Below, in pieces: positions 33,296-45,496 of a stretch of DNA of 64,000 nucleotides. The position numbers and the translations under genes are program-made. Each line of letters starts with the position of its first letter. The first letter of the stretch is position 1. The notes beneath the pieces are model-generated. The model did no database searches. It saw only the letters and a list, made by a program, of their open reading frames with translations, and was not told the DNA's origin. This DNA comes from Paramecium sonneborni (Eukaryota > Ciliophora > Oligohymenophorea > Peniculida > Parameciidae). The stretch is taken from positions 211,201 to 275,200 of the forward strand of contig CAJJDN010000119.1 in assembly GCA_905182985.1 (NCBI GenBank), in the 5' to 3' direction.

Positions 33296-34851
33296 ATGAA
33301 TAAGGTGGAATATCAAAATTTATATTCTTATTTATTATATAATTGGTTATAGATGATAGAAGAGAATATAGAAATCACAACGTTTTCTTAATTTTTATCT
33401 AGTTTTGAAACATTATTGGTAAAGGCATTGCCTACTGTAATTGGAATGGTAAAGATGGAGATTTATGAAAATAGGAATTGAGTATTCTTACAACGTTAGT
33501 GAATATGTATTTCATAATAGGGAGAGACAGTAATCATTTATAGTTATTGAAGATGTAATCGGAATTGGTTTTGGAACTATATATGTGAATTTATTGGTGA
33601 AAGGCTTATTACTTTGTATGAATTCCAGCATAACAACGTTGATGACAAGATAGTTTAAATTGCATCATTATGTGAAAATTGGGATCTCGTATTAGAGATC
33701 TTTATTATTGAATGGAGTGTTTTTGATTGTAATAACTCCTGCAATAGCTGGTTCAACCTATATCCTTTCATAATTCAATATTCCAATGTAGGATATTAAA
33801 AATATAAAAGAATTGTAGCTTAGAAAGCTATATAATATGTATGGGAGATGTTACCAGCCTTGTATGCATTTACATATTTTGATTGTACAAAGAATTATTT
33901 GTAAAGTATGGGCATAGATTATCCAGTGTTAGTGATACAAATATTTACAACAGTAAGAAAATTAATAAATATATAAAGATTTTACATATATATTTGTCTA
34001 AATAATTTATAGTATATTTAGATCTTGGAATAAGAGGAGCTGCATGGTGTAAGAACTTTTCAAGTTGTACTTCATCATTATTACTATATATATACATTTT
34101 CAAATACTAAAAAAATCATCCAGCATGGATAGAATGGGATAGAAGAAGTTTAAAATCAATATTTTAATTTTCATATGGTTTATTACATTCTTCGTTCAAA
34201 AACTATTTGTAAAATGTGTCTTTTGAAATAATGGGATTTGTAGCTTTGTGGTTAACTTATGAAGAATTTTCAGTTTGTGTTTGTCTGATTTTCACAGCTT
34301 AAGCATTATATATGTTTTATTTGGGTGTAGCAATGACAGCTGCATAAAGAATAAGAAGATTATTTAAAGATCAAGAATATGAAAAAGGAAGAAAACATGT
34401 ATGGCATTATTTAGCAACAAGTTTAATGACTGGTATATTATTAAGTTTTTTATTGGTGGTTTTTAAATAACAATGGATTGCTTTATTTTATATGGATAAT
34501 GAGACATCTCTTATTTTATCTAATAATTTAAAATTATTCTTACTTACTCTTACAATAGGTGGTATGTAAATAATGTTAGCTAATTTATTGGGTGCTTTAG
34601 GAGAAGTAGCATTCACTATAAATGTTTAATTATTATGTTAATATGCAATTGGAATAGGTACTGGAATTTATTGGGGATATTATGAATAATATGGATTAAA
34701 AGGTTTATGGTTTGGATGGGCATGTGGATTATCAGTGAGTGCTATAGTCTTATTCTTAAGATTGATACTCTTGAATTGGGAAAAGAGTGCAACCAAAATG
34801 TTTGTTGAAGTAACTGATGAAACCAGCCAAATCAAAAAATCAATCAATTGA
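33296..34851 (+). CDS. MATE family multidrug/organic cation exporter
   Basis: Multidrug and toxic compound extrusion transporter with about 12 membrane segments, exchanging H+ or Na+ for organic cations. Recognisable parts: FETLLVKALPTVIGM, NSSITTLMTRQ, LLLNGVFLIVITPAIAG, YAFTYFDCTKNYLQSMGI and ANLLGALGEVAFTINV. Also RGAAWCKNFSS and the late EQYGLKGLWFGWACGL typical of MATE proteins. A GT...TAG intron (26 nt) follows codon 50, and another lies near 33955-34013. The frame changes by one base between about 33780 and 33850 (AGSTYILSQFNIP to KAIQYVWEMLPALYAF) without an obvious intron, so either a small sequence error or a lesion is present. Confidence 0.8.
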
Positions 34852-34861
34852 TTAAATCTGA

Positions 34862-35914
34862 TCAGAATTATATAGTTTAATAATCATCCATTTCTAATCT
34901 CTTTGTTTGTCTCATTAGATTAGCCACTTTATCATCTCTTAGTTCTCTCTCTTTAGCTTCCCACATCCAAAATTCATCTAACTTCTTCTATGTTTCACTA
35001 AAATGTTTATTTATCTTCTACTGTAATCTTTCTCTTTAAACTCTGATGCATATCTAATCTTATATAAACAATCTATACTTCAAAATTTGTTCTTCTAAAT
35101 CTGTTAGACCTTGAGTTGCTATAAATTAATCTTGCAACTTTCGTACATTCTATCCAACCATATTTTATATTTTGCTACTTTATTTAAAACATCTACTTTA
35201 TCTTACTCTAACTTACTATAAGGCATTTCAAATAATATTGATCATTAGTAGCAAGATTATCTGTATCGCTCATTATTTCTGCTTTTATTTGCCATATCTT
35301 TGTTGATTTATTTCCTCATATTCCTTTAATATCTTTGCCTTATCTTCCTCTATTTATAACATTTATTTAGCTAAATCTTTTTATTCCTTATCTCTCTTTT
35401 ATCCTTAAACTTTTGCATATTGATAATTTATCTGTTACACTCTTTATTTTTTATTTAATAAGTTTATATTTAATTTCCACTCAATACTTAAACCTTAAGA
35501 CGTTTGAGCAGTTTTAAACATAATACATTAGGCATCTACTTGCTTTCTCATTTGATAAATCCAATTCCTCTACATATTGGCTCAAAACTAGGATCAGGAA
35601 AGAGTTTCTTTTACTTCTCATTCTATCCATAATCAAATGATTTATATTTTGCTTTATTTTGAACTTTATTTATTTCCATTAATAAATATACTATTCATTT
35701 ATAAACTTTTCCTCTTATAAACTATTTCTTAATCCAAACAACCAATAATACTAACTATTTTAGGAGATTACCAGCTTACTATTAGTTATTCAAAAATTTT
35801 TATTATCAATTGTGATACTCTAAATAAATCCATTTTTTCATGAACCAATTTTACTAACTTATTATAATCTTATAAATATTCTTTAATCATTACCTTAAGA
35901 AACGACTTTATCAT
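34862..35914 (-). pseudogene. coiled-coil protein, axonemal type, with frame lesions
   Basis: Starts MIKSFLKVMIKEYLQDYNKL and continues with LVHEKMDLFRVSQLIIKIFE, then YKSFDYGQNEKQKKLFPDP. Next comes a long coiled-coil (LLNKKQRVQQINYQYAKV; DLEEQILKYRLFIQDQI), ending MRQTKRLEMDDYQTIQF. A 28 nt intron ending AAG and a 29 nt one ending TAG are used. Two one-base frame changes (near 35560 and 35290) and a TGA at 35242-35244, in a Trp-like context (YQ-stop-SILFEMPYSKL), break the frame. The style resembles axonemal docking or dynein-regulatory coiled-coils; not identified. The N-terminal part is repeated in the false duplication (36911-37221). Confidence 0.55.
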
Positions 35915-36909
35915 ATATATAATATTTTATAATTAATCTAAATTTATTTAATTATTAATTTAAGGTTTTAAAAATGTTTCATTTCACTTAATCAGTCAAG
36001 ATTTTTTATAAAGTTTTTTTGTACTTATTAATAAAATCATTTAAAACTTATTTTATTAAATTCTTACAGTAGAATTTCAAAATATAATTTTATTTTTTTA
36101 TTTAAAATGTTTTTTAGCTAATATTAATAATTTCAATCAACTGATTAATAAAAATGAATTAATCTTAAATAATCTAAAAGATTTTATAAAAAATGGAAGA
36201 ATTAAAATAAAGATTATATTCAATTTAAATACTAATAAGTAAGATTATATTTTGCTTAAGTGATCTATAGAATAAAAGAGGGTTAATACTTTGAATTAAA
36301 AAAGACGGATTTAAAGAAAGAAAATCTTGAAATTTAATAATAAATTAAATTTGAGTAGTAGAACATTGGTTATTTTTTGTAAAGTTTAACCCTTAAAAGA
36401 ATGATAAAAAAAATTGTTTAAATAAGTTAACCAAAAAGATATTAATAAATTTTGATATATTGTATTAGAAATCGTTTTGGATCAAATTGCGCATAAAATT
36501 AGTTTTAATTCTTAAATAAAAATGATAAATAGAATAGCTCCATGGTTGATACTTTTGGAAGTATTAAGTAAAAATTTTTAGTATAATTTTTAGTTGTAAC
36601 TACGTCTTTAAGTCAAATAGGATTTTTGACTAAGATAGATATTGAAAAATATGGGTATAACACTATAAAATTAAAGTAAGCTGAAGAAAGCTTAAAATAA
36701 AATAATTAAGTTATACTCCCAATTATGTAATAATCTAATGAAGATCCTTAATCTGTAGTATTTAATGTATATCATGAACCGATCTAATATTTAAAATTAA
36801 TAATTGCAGGTTCTGATCATTAAATTTATCCAGCTATAAATGGATAATTTACTAAAGCTAATTTCAAGATTACTTAAGATGCTTTTATTGATACAGTATC
36901 TATTTTAAA
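35604..36909. repeat. direct repeat A, copy 1 (1306 bp)
   Basis: Sequence from 35604 to 36909 recurs base for base at 36911-38216, with a single N at 36910 between them, as far as I can compare by eye. The copy holds the 5-prime part of the coiled-coil gene and the 5-prime part of the LamG-like gene (start at 36154), which breaks off at the N. This looks like two overlapping contig ends joined with a placeholder gap, not a biological duplication. Confidence 0.9.
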
Positions 36910-36910
36910 N

Positions 36911-38216
36911 GTTTCTTTTACTTCTCATTCTATCCATAATCAAATGATTTATATTTTGCTTTATTTTGAACTTTATTTATTTCCATTAATAAATATACTA
37001 TTCATTTATAAACTTTTCCTCTTATAAACTATTTCTTAATCCAAACAACCAATAATACTAACTATTTTAGGAGATTACCAGCTTACTATTAGTTATTCAA
37101 AAATTTTTATTATCAATTGTGATACTCTAAATAAATCCATTTTTTCATGAACCAATTTTACTAACTTATTATAATCTTATAAATATTCTTTAATCATTAC
37201 CTTAAGAAACGACTTTATCATATATATAATATTTTATAATTAATCTAAATTTATTTAATTATTAATTTAAGGTTTTAAAAATGTTTCATTTCACTTAATC
37301 AGTCAAGATTTTTTATAAAGTTTTTTTGTACTTATTAATAAAATCATTTAAAACTTATTTTATTAAATTCTTACAGTAGAATTTCAAAATATAATTTTAT
37401 TTTTTTATTTAAAATGTTTTTTAGCTAATATTAATAATTTCAATCAACTGATTAATAAAAATGAATTAATCTTAAATAATCTAAAAGATTTTATAAAAAA
37501 TGGAAGAATTAAAATAAAGATTATATTCAATTTAAATACTAATAAGTAAGATTATATTTTGCTTAAGTGATCTATAGAATAAAAGAGGGTTAATACTTTG
37601 AATTAAAAAAGACGGATTTAAAGAAAGAAAATCTTGAAATTTAATAATAAATTAAATTTGAGTAGTAGAACATTGGTTATTTTTTGTAAAGTTTAACCCT
37701 TAAAAGAATGATAAAAAAAATTGTTTAAATAAGTTAACCAAAAAGATATTAATAAATTTTGATATATTGTATTAGAAATCGTTTTGGATCAAATTGCGCA
37801 TAAAATTAGTTTTAATTCTTAAATAAAAATGATAAATAGAATAGCTCCATGGTTGATACTTTTGGAAGTATTAAGTAAAAATTTTTAGTATAATTTTTAG
37901 TTGTAACTACGTCTTTAAGTCAAATAGGATTTTTGACTAAGATAGATATTGAAAAATATGGGTATAACACTATAAAATTAAAGTAAGCTGAAGAAAGCTT
38001 AAAATAAAATAATTAAGTTATACTCCCAATTATGTAATAATCTAATGAAGATCCTTAATCTGTAGTATTTAATGTATATCATGAACCGATCTAATATTTA
38101 AAATTAATAATTGCAGGTTCTGATCATTAAATTTATCCAGCTATAAATGGATAATTTACTAAAGCTAATTTCAAGATTACTTAAGATGCTTTTATTGATA
38201 CAGTATCTATTTTAAA
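36911..38216. repeat. direct repeat A, copy 2 (1306 bp)
   Basis: Second copy of repeat A. It contains a truncated N-terminal piece of the coiled-coil gene (36911-37221, minus strand), which starts abruptly after the N. It also holds the start of the LamG-like gene, here continuous with its downstream part. Confidence 0.9.
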
Positions 38217-39544
38217 TTAGTATGTATTAGAATGTAACCCTTTACCATAACAATTCTGTATTTAATTTTTTGAATAAATTATAATCGATGAATATATTGA
38301 ATTCTATGATACCAAAGAAATTTAACCAGAAATTTAATCTAATTCATATATTCAATTCCCAAATCAATATAGTATTTAGGGATGGTTTAAATGGGAAACC
38401 ATTATCATGGATAATTGGCATTTAGCATTCCGTTTACATATTAATAAAGGGCAAAAAAATTAAAATCATTAAAGATTAGGTGATAGAACTTTAAAACATA
38501 CTTCAAATGATATATTTATTTAAATTTTATTTCCAGAGATAATAAATTTTTTTAGCAAGTTTCAATCTCCTTCACCTAATATATCCTATTAGCAACATAA
38601 GTAAGACTATTTTTAATTAAATTAATTGCAAATTCAAAACAAATTTATGATTAATTATATTAATCTCTTATATTCTTATTCAAAATAAATAATGAACATC
38701 GTCATAATTATTTTAGACCATCTTTAATCTTAAATATTGATACTTAATTTTCTTTTCAAATTTAAGTCAACCTTTATAAAAATTAAAAATGATCATTAAA
38801 AGAATTATTATATACTATTTTAATCCTTGAAACTAATAAAAGTTATCTATTGGTAAGTTTTTAATAACTTTCAGTTTAAGATATAGAATCTAATATAAGG
38901 AAAGAAAATTAAATCTAAATTTATTGATTACAAAGACTAAAATGTTTATTTTAATCTAATAAAAATATAAAAATAATTATTATTTATATATGTGTATATA
39001 ATTTATTGAATTAATTAAGGATTATTTTTTAGTTAATTTCTAAAAAGTTTAAATTTTATGAGAAAATCATTAGATTTTTATTTCTTAATCTGTAAAAGAT
39101 TAACAAGAATTGCTGGAGGGTACATTCAATTTTAAAACAAAAAAGAATCTATTCAATTAGAAAATATAAATCATTTTTAAGTATCTTAAATGTTTTTGAA
39201 TATGGGTAAAGATCGATTCTACAAATCTTGGAATGGTTATATTGGAAATTTAAAGTTGAATCTTTGTTCTGGTGCATCAGAACCCAGTAAAGGTAACTTT
39301 AATCTTGTTATTCTAGATTTTATTAATCTTCCACCAAATCTCAACTCATTTCCAAAATTTTATGTAACAGAAACTATTGAGTAAATATGTAAATAATTTA
39401 ATTAGAACTTGCCTTATTGACACTAAAATTATTGAGATTACTTAAGTAAACTTAAAAAGTGTTATTAATATTCTTTAAGCATAAGGGACATAAGAAAGGA
39501 TTTGTTATTGTTCACCATCTAAAATAGAATAACTAAAGGTTTGA
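37461..39544 (+). CDS. LamG/concanavalin-like lectin-domain protein
   Basis: Long Gln-rich frame starting MNQSQIIQKILQKMEELKQR. A 22 nt intron ending AAG (37546-37567 in this copy, 36239-36260 in copy 1) joins it to YRIKEGQYFELKKTDLKKEN. Candidate lectin-fold strands are QYSIQGWFKWETII, MDNWHLAFRLHINKG and the C-terminal MFLNMGKDRFYKSWNGYIG followed by LKLNLCSGA, a pattern common in ciliate LamG-like surface proteins. A 25 nt intron at 39381-39405 leads to a Cys-containing end (ERICYCSPSKIEQLKV). Between 38560 and 39090 the frame is open but the composition is poor, so an intron or lesion there is possible. No signal peptide seen. Confidence 0.55.
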
Positions 39545-40458
39545 TTAAATTATAATTAAATCAAGTATATATTCTTATATTATATTTAATTTAAAAATTT
39601 TTGATAAATAATGATAAAATATAAATAATCGTATCATTAATAAACGATTTCATATGCTGGGTATGCTCTTCTTATGTCCATTGAATAAAGAATAAAAACA
39701 TTACTACCATGAGTGAAACCTGAAACACAATCATATCCTTGGGATGGTCTTTTAATAGAATTATCTGCTGGCTTTACTTCAACTTTTCCAGTTGTTATTA
39801 AACAACATAAAAATACAAGCTTACCAATATTTTTAGGATCATCTTTAAGTTATAATTAATAAGAATAATTTCTAGAATAGCTAGCGTTTTCGGCAAAATA
39901 GATACCAGCTCCCCACATTCCAATCTAATATTATTCTAAAATTAATATTTACATTGCTAAAAGTTTAATCAAATGCTTCCTTCAAACCTGAATAGACAAC
40001 TTAAGGATGCTAAGATCTTACACCATGCCATAAATACCTCTCAGTTTCCAAAGGTTGCAAAATTATATTTTACTAATTATGTATGTCAATTAATTTATTT
40101 TTTTCTATTATGTAATTATCCCATAAAGATTTATTTTAAATTCTGTAAATCTCATAAATAGTTCCATTTTCAGTTTTTCTAAATAAATCTGATATTTTTT
40201 GATATTCTGCAGATCCAGGTTGAAGTTGAACTTTAAGAAAATTTTAATTTTAAGGTTTCCAATCTTTTGGATATTATTTTATTTATTTTTTTATAGAATC
40301 AATATATTAAGAAATTTTTGGTTTTTTTTTTTCAAATATTTGAGCAATTATTTGTTACCCAGAGAGAAATTTTCCATTTATAGACAAGGAGATCTATTAA
40401 ACAAATTCTTAAAATTTCTCAAGTTCTTCTTCTGGTAGATTAGGGACATCAAATTTAT
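39094..40458. repeat. direct repeat B, copy 1 (1365 bp)
   Basis: 39094-40458 recurs identically at 40460-41824, separated by one N at 40459. The copy holds the 3-prime end of the LamG-like gene, intact here to TGA 39542. It also holds the 3-prime end of the ADP-ribosyltransferase gene (39634-40458, minus strand), which is cut at the N. Confidence 0.9.
39634..40458 (-). other. truncated duplicate of ADP-ribosyltransferase 3-prime end
   Basis: Encodes the same C-terminal catalytic residues as the full gene (GMWGAGIYFAENASYS) but has no upstream part because it ends at the N. Treat it as an assembly copy, not as a second gene. Confidence 0.85.
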
Positions 40459-40459
40459 N

Positions 40460-41824
40460 AAAAGATTAACAAGAATTGCTGGAGGGTACATTCAATTTTA
40501 AAACAAAAAAGAATCTATTCAATTAGAAAATATAAATCATTTTTAAGTATCTTAAATGTTTTTGAATATGGGTAAAGATCGATTCTACAAATCTTGGAAT
40601 GGTTATATTGGAAATTTAAAGTTGAATCTTTGTTCTGGTGCATCAGAACCCAGTAAAGGTAACTTTAATCTTGTTATTCTAGATTTTATTAATCTTCCAC
40701 CAAATCTCAACTCATTTCCAAAATTTTATGTAACAGAAACTATTGAGTAAATATGTAAATAATTTAATTAGAACTTGCCTTATTGACACTAAAATTATTG
40801 AGATTACTTAAGTAAACTTAAAAAGTGTTATTAATATTCTTTAAGCATAAGGGACATAAGAAAGGATTTGTTATTGTTCACCATCTAAAATAGAATAACT
40901 AAAGGTTTGATTAAATTATAATTAAATCAAGTATATATTCTTATATTATATTTAATTTAAAAATTTTTGATAAATAATGATAAAATATAAATAATCGTAT
41001 CATTAATAAACGATTTCATATGCTGGGTATGCTCTTCTTATGTCCATTGAATAAAGAATAAAAACATTACTACCATGAGTGAAACCTGAAACACAATCAT
41101 ATCCTTGGGATGGTCTTTTAATAGAATTATCTGCTGGCTTTACTTCAACTTTTCCAGTTGTTATTAAACAACATAAAAATACAAGCTTACCAATATTTTT
41201 AGGATCATCTTTAAGTTATAATTAATAAGAATAATTTCTAGAATAGCTAGCGTTTTCGGCAAAATAGATACCAGCTCCCCACATTCCAATCTAATATTAT
41301 TCTAAAATTAATATTTACATTGCTAAAAGTTTAATCAAATGCTTCCTTCAAACCTGAATAGACAACTTAAGGATGCTAAGATCTTACACCATGCCATAAA
41401 TACCTCTCAGTTTCCAAAGGTTGCAAAATTATATTTTACTAATTATGTATGTCAATTAATTTATTTTTTTCTATTATGTAATTATCCCATAAAGATTTAT
41501 TTTAAATTCTGTAAATCTCATAAATAGTTCCATTTTCAGTTTTTCTAAATAAATCTGATATTTTTTGATATTCTGCAGATCCAGGTTGAAGTTGAACTTT
41601 AAGAAAATTTTAATTTTAAGGTTTCCAATCTTTTGGATATTATTTTATTTATTTTTTTATAGAATCAATATATTAAGAAATTTTTGGTTTTTTTTTTTCA
41701 AATATTTGAGCAATTATTTGTTACCCAGAGAGAAATTTTCCATTTATAGACAAGGAGATCTATTAAACAAATTCTTAAAATTTCTCAAGTTCTTCTTCTG
41801 GTAGATTAGGGACATCAAATTTAT
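40460..41824. repeat. direct repeat B, copy 2 (1365 bp)
   Basis: Second copy of repeat B. It contains an orphan C-terminal piece of the LamG-like gene (40460-40910, plus strand). It also holds the 3-prime end of the ADP-ribosyltransferase gene, here continuous with the rest of that gene. Confidence 0.9.
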
Positions 41825-44800
41825 AAGGAATAATAGATTTTGTTAATTCTTTTTGAATATTTAAAAAAATTTTTTCATTACAACTTCCATCAAATGAAGA
41901 AATTGTGAAAAGATTGTTATTATTTTTTTTAAAAATTAATTTAGAAATTTGATTAATAGTTTCTTAGAAATTATATTTCTTACCAACTAACCTATTGGTT
42001 TTCTTTTATGATTATTTATTAGATTTTTAGTAATATGTAGGTTTAATGTTTCTCTTATATTGAGTCTCTTAATTCATTTAATACATTTCTCCTTTTTTAA
42101 ATACTACAAAATGTTTTTTGTAAAAAATTGTAAACTTATTAATTTAACCCATTTCTTAAAGCATCAAATATTCATTTAATTAATCATCAACTTCTTCTTA
42201 ATTGAAGTAAAACTTTCTTGTATTAGAAACCATTTTAGAAATTAAACTTATCTAAGTATTTAAAGAAATGTCAGTGACTGTTTATTTAATTAAATCAATC
42301 TGATGAGTACCAGGTTATTTAGAGAATGGGAATTTTAAAAGAACTTTTTATTCTTGACCTGTTAATTCGAATTATTCATAAGCTTCGTCAATTTATTAAT
42401 TAATATTTTCGTCATCATAATCTTTATAAGTATTTGAGTCTTACCATTACCACTAATATTTGATTTCTCTTTCCTTAATAGGGGGTTCTAATAACTTTTT
42501 GAGAATTTTAGTCAATTATTCAATTCTTACATCACTCAATTCTGCAATATAAATTGTTTTAATTGAGTTTTTTTCAGAATATAATAAATTTATTGTAGTA
42601 TTTAATACAACTTATGCAGATTATTCAAAACTATATCCACATGCTCCTCCTCCAAAAATTGGAATAGCCAAAGTTTATAAATCTTCATCTATATTCTTGA
42701 TTTCCTTGAATATTGCCTCAATATTATCTTTTATTTTCCTAAGATCATCATCTGCTTAATTCCCACAAGTATATATTGGAGTTGCTACATTTAATATATA
42801 TTTAATCTATCTTCCTAAAGGCATTTTATATTTAGCTACAGTCCCCACATTCAATTCATAAAATTGTCTTATGTAATCTTAACAAAATGATTGATATGAG
42901 GCACCACCCATTTAAAAAATGCTTTACGCAACACCACTCAGTTATAAGGGATCACCAAAAGACATTTTGTTATTACATGAATTTACTATTGCATCACATT
43001 AAATTGTTGAAATGTCGGCATAAATTATTTGTAACTTCTTGTCTTAATATTCTAGAGTACATGCAACTGATTTTTGTGATTAACTTTAAATCTGAGCTGA
43101 ACTCGATGTAGATATAATGATTTCATTGTTTTTTTGTAGGTTTTCGATAAGAGGCTTAAAGTTTTTTTCAATAAACTTTATTTCTTTATCTGAAAATTAA
43201 CATGTTTTAGTTTAAATTTCTTTTTTCAATTCATTAATTTTCTTAATCATCTAATCTTTTTCCTTTTCTATTTATTTCTTTGATGCTTAAATCATTATCT
43301 TATTTTCTTAAGGAAAACTAATGACTAAATTATCATCATTACTAACTTTTAATTTAGATTACAAAGATTTTATCTTATTAAAAATCAAGATGTTATCACA
43401 ATCAATAATAGTCGAAGTTAAATTTTCTTATTTTGATTGATCAAACTATTTTTACATATTATTTATTTCTTCTATCTGTTTTTATTAGCCTACAATCTAG
43501 ACTCCCTTTTTTTAATCAAATGCTGCTACAGCAACTTGATACTAATCTTAAAATGAAATCTCTTTTAAACCATAATGACTTAAAAATTCTTTAAAGTCAC
43601 TCTTTAATTCCGAAAATTCCAAGTTTTCAAAATATTCTTCTAATTTTTCACTAATTTTTTTTAACGAAAAATCTTAAAAGTTAAAATAAACATCAACTTC
43701 AACATTTGATTATTTTTCAGAAACATTCACCATTATAATTAAACAATTTCCAAATTCTAAAGTAATTTCAGTAAAATTTTTTTTAAACAACTTTTCTAAT
43801 TATTTTGCTTCCTTACTTTTTAATACTTATATAACCTATTTATCACATTAGCATTTGACAATTTCACATGAAAATTTTTCTAATGATTCATTTATTTTTT
43901 CATATTTTTCTTAAATATTCTAATAATCTCCATTAAGCTCGATGATCAATTCATTCTTAATTTATTTTGTTATGCATTCTTTCGAATTATTTTAATTTTC
44001 AAATTATGAGCTTAAAAATTTATTCCATAATTTAATTTTTTTTTCTTCTGATATTTTTATAAACAATTTTGGATGATAGATATCATATAATTTTTGTTTA
44101 ACTTCTTTTAATCTTTACATAATTCTATTTTCTGATTCAAAACTTTCAATCCAAAATTATAATTCAGCTTATACGAAATATTTTCCTTTATTTTGAGCAT
44201 TAAATTATGGAGCTGTAACAGTAATTTCAATCAGTTCTTCTTCTAACTAAAGCTTCTGTATACATGTATCAATCTCATTAATGTCTTTTGATATTGAATA
44301 ATCAATATCAAAAGTTTCTTTGATCTGCTTAATAATTTGAGTATTTTAAACAAAATTTTCAAACTTTAACTATTAATCAGAAATGTTAATATTTAAGTTA
44401 AATTATGCTATAACAAAGATTAAATTGTTCTGTTTTTAAATTAAAACTCCTTATTCATATAGGGTTTAACACTCTTGAAGTTCATTAAGATTCAATTCAG
44501 ATGCTAAAATTATGATTGGATCCTTGAATTCAATTTCTTTACATAGAGATTATTTAATTCTTATTCCATTCAATATTTTTGCTATTGATTTAGCTTCAAA
44601 TTCAGACTTAAATTGCATTTACAAAATAAAAGAACTATCAAATCTTTATTTAAACATTTTATATATAGTATTTGCAGATCCATCATTCACTTAGTTTGAA
44701 AATTATGGTGCTATTTTATATTAAAATTTTTGGTAATTAATCATTATTTTTACTTTTATTTATTCAGCCTAAATGTAAAACTATTTCATTAAATAACAAT

Positions 44801-45366
44801 GTAAAATTGTCATTTTATCTAATTATGAAATATTGTTGGCCTTTTATTCTTTTATTTAATATATCCGTTGTTATTAATAATATTCCTCTAAATCAACCTG
44901 TTATTGTTCTATTTTTAATTTTAAATCTGGTAATTGCCCATAAATTTCATTTAGGCTAGGTTAAACAACTTAACTAATATTTGAAATTTTTATTTCAATA
45001 TCTGCATATGAAAAAAACTAATCAATAAGTTTGTGATACTAATAATAAATATTATTATTATTGTCTTATTCCTCCTTTTTTATTTGAGTGATGATCGCTT
45101 TTGGAATTTAAAGAGTTTGTTACATTTATTATATATTTTTATTTTAATTATTTTTTTATGGCATTTAGAGATCAACAAAGTCAGATTAGTCATTTTATTT
45201 TTAATTAATTATTTATTAAGAATCTTAATTATTTGATACTTAAAATTATTATTGATCTTACTAATTTATTTAATATTATTATTTTATTTATATTTAGTTG
45301 GGAAATGGATTTTATTTTTAATAGAACTAATTATCTTAAGATGGAGTAGGATATTACTATTATTAG

Positions 45367-45452
<86 letters not shown>

Positions 45453-45459
45453 TTATTAA

Positions 45460-45496
<37 letters not shown>

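Noticed and set aside
39190..41804. Pairs of identical small ORFs read as a gene duplication
   Set aside because: They are the same sequence in the two copies of repeat B, best explained by the assembly joint at the N.
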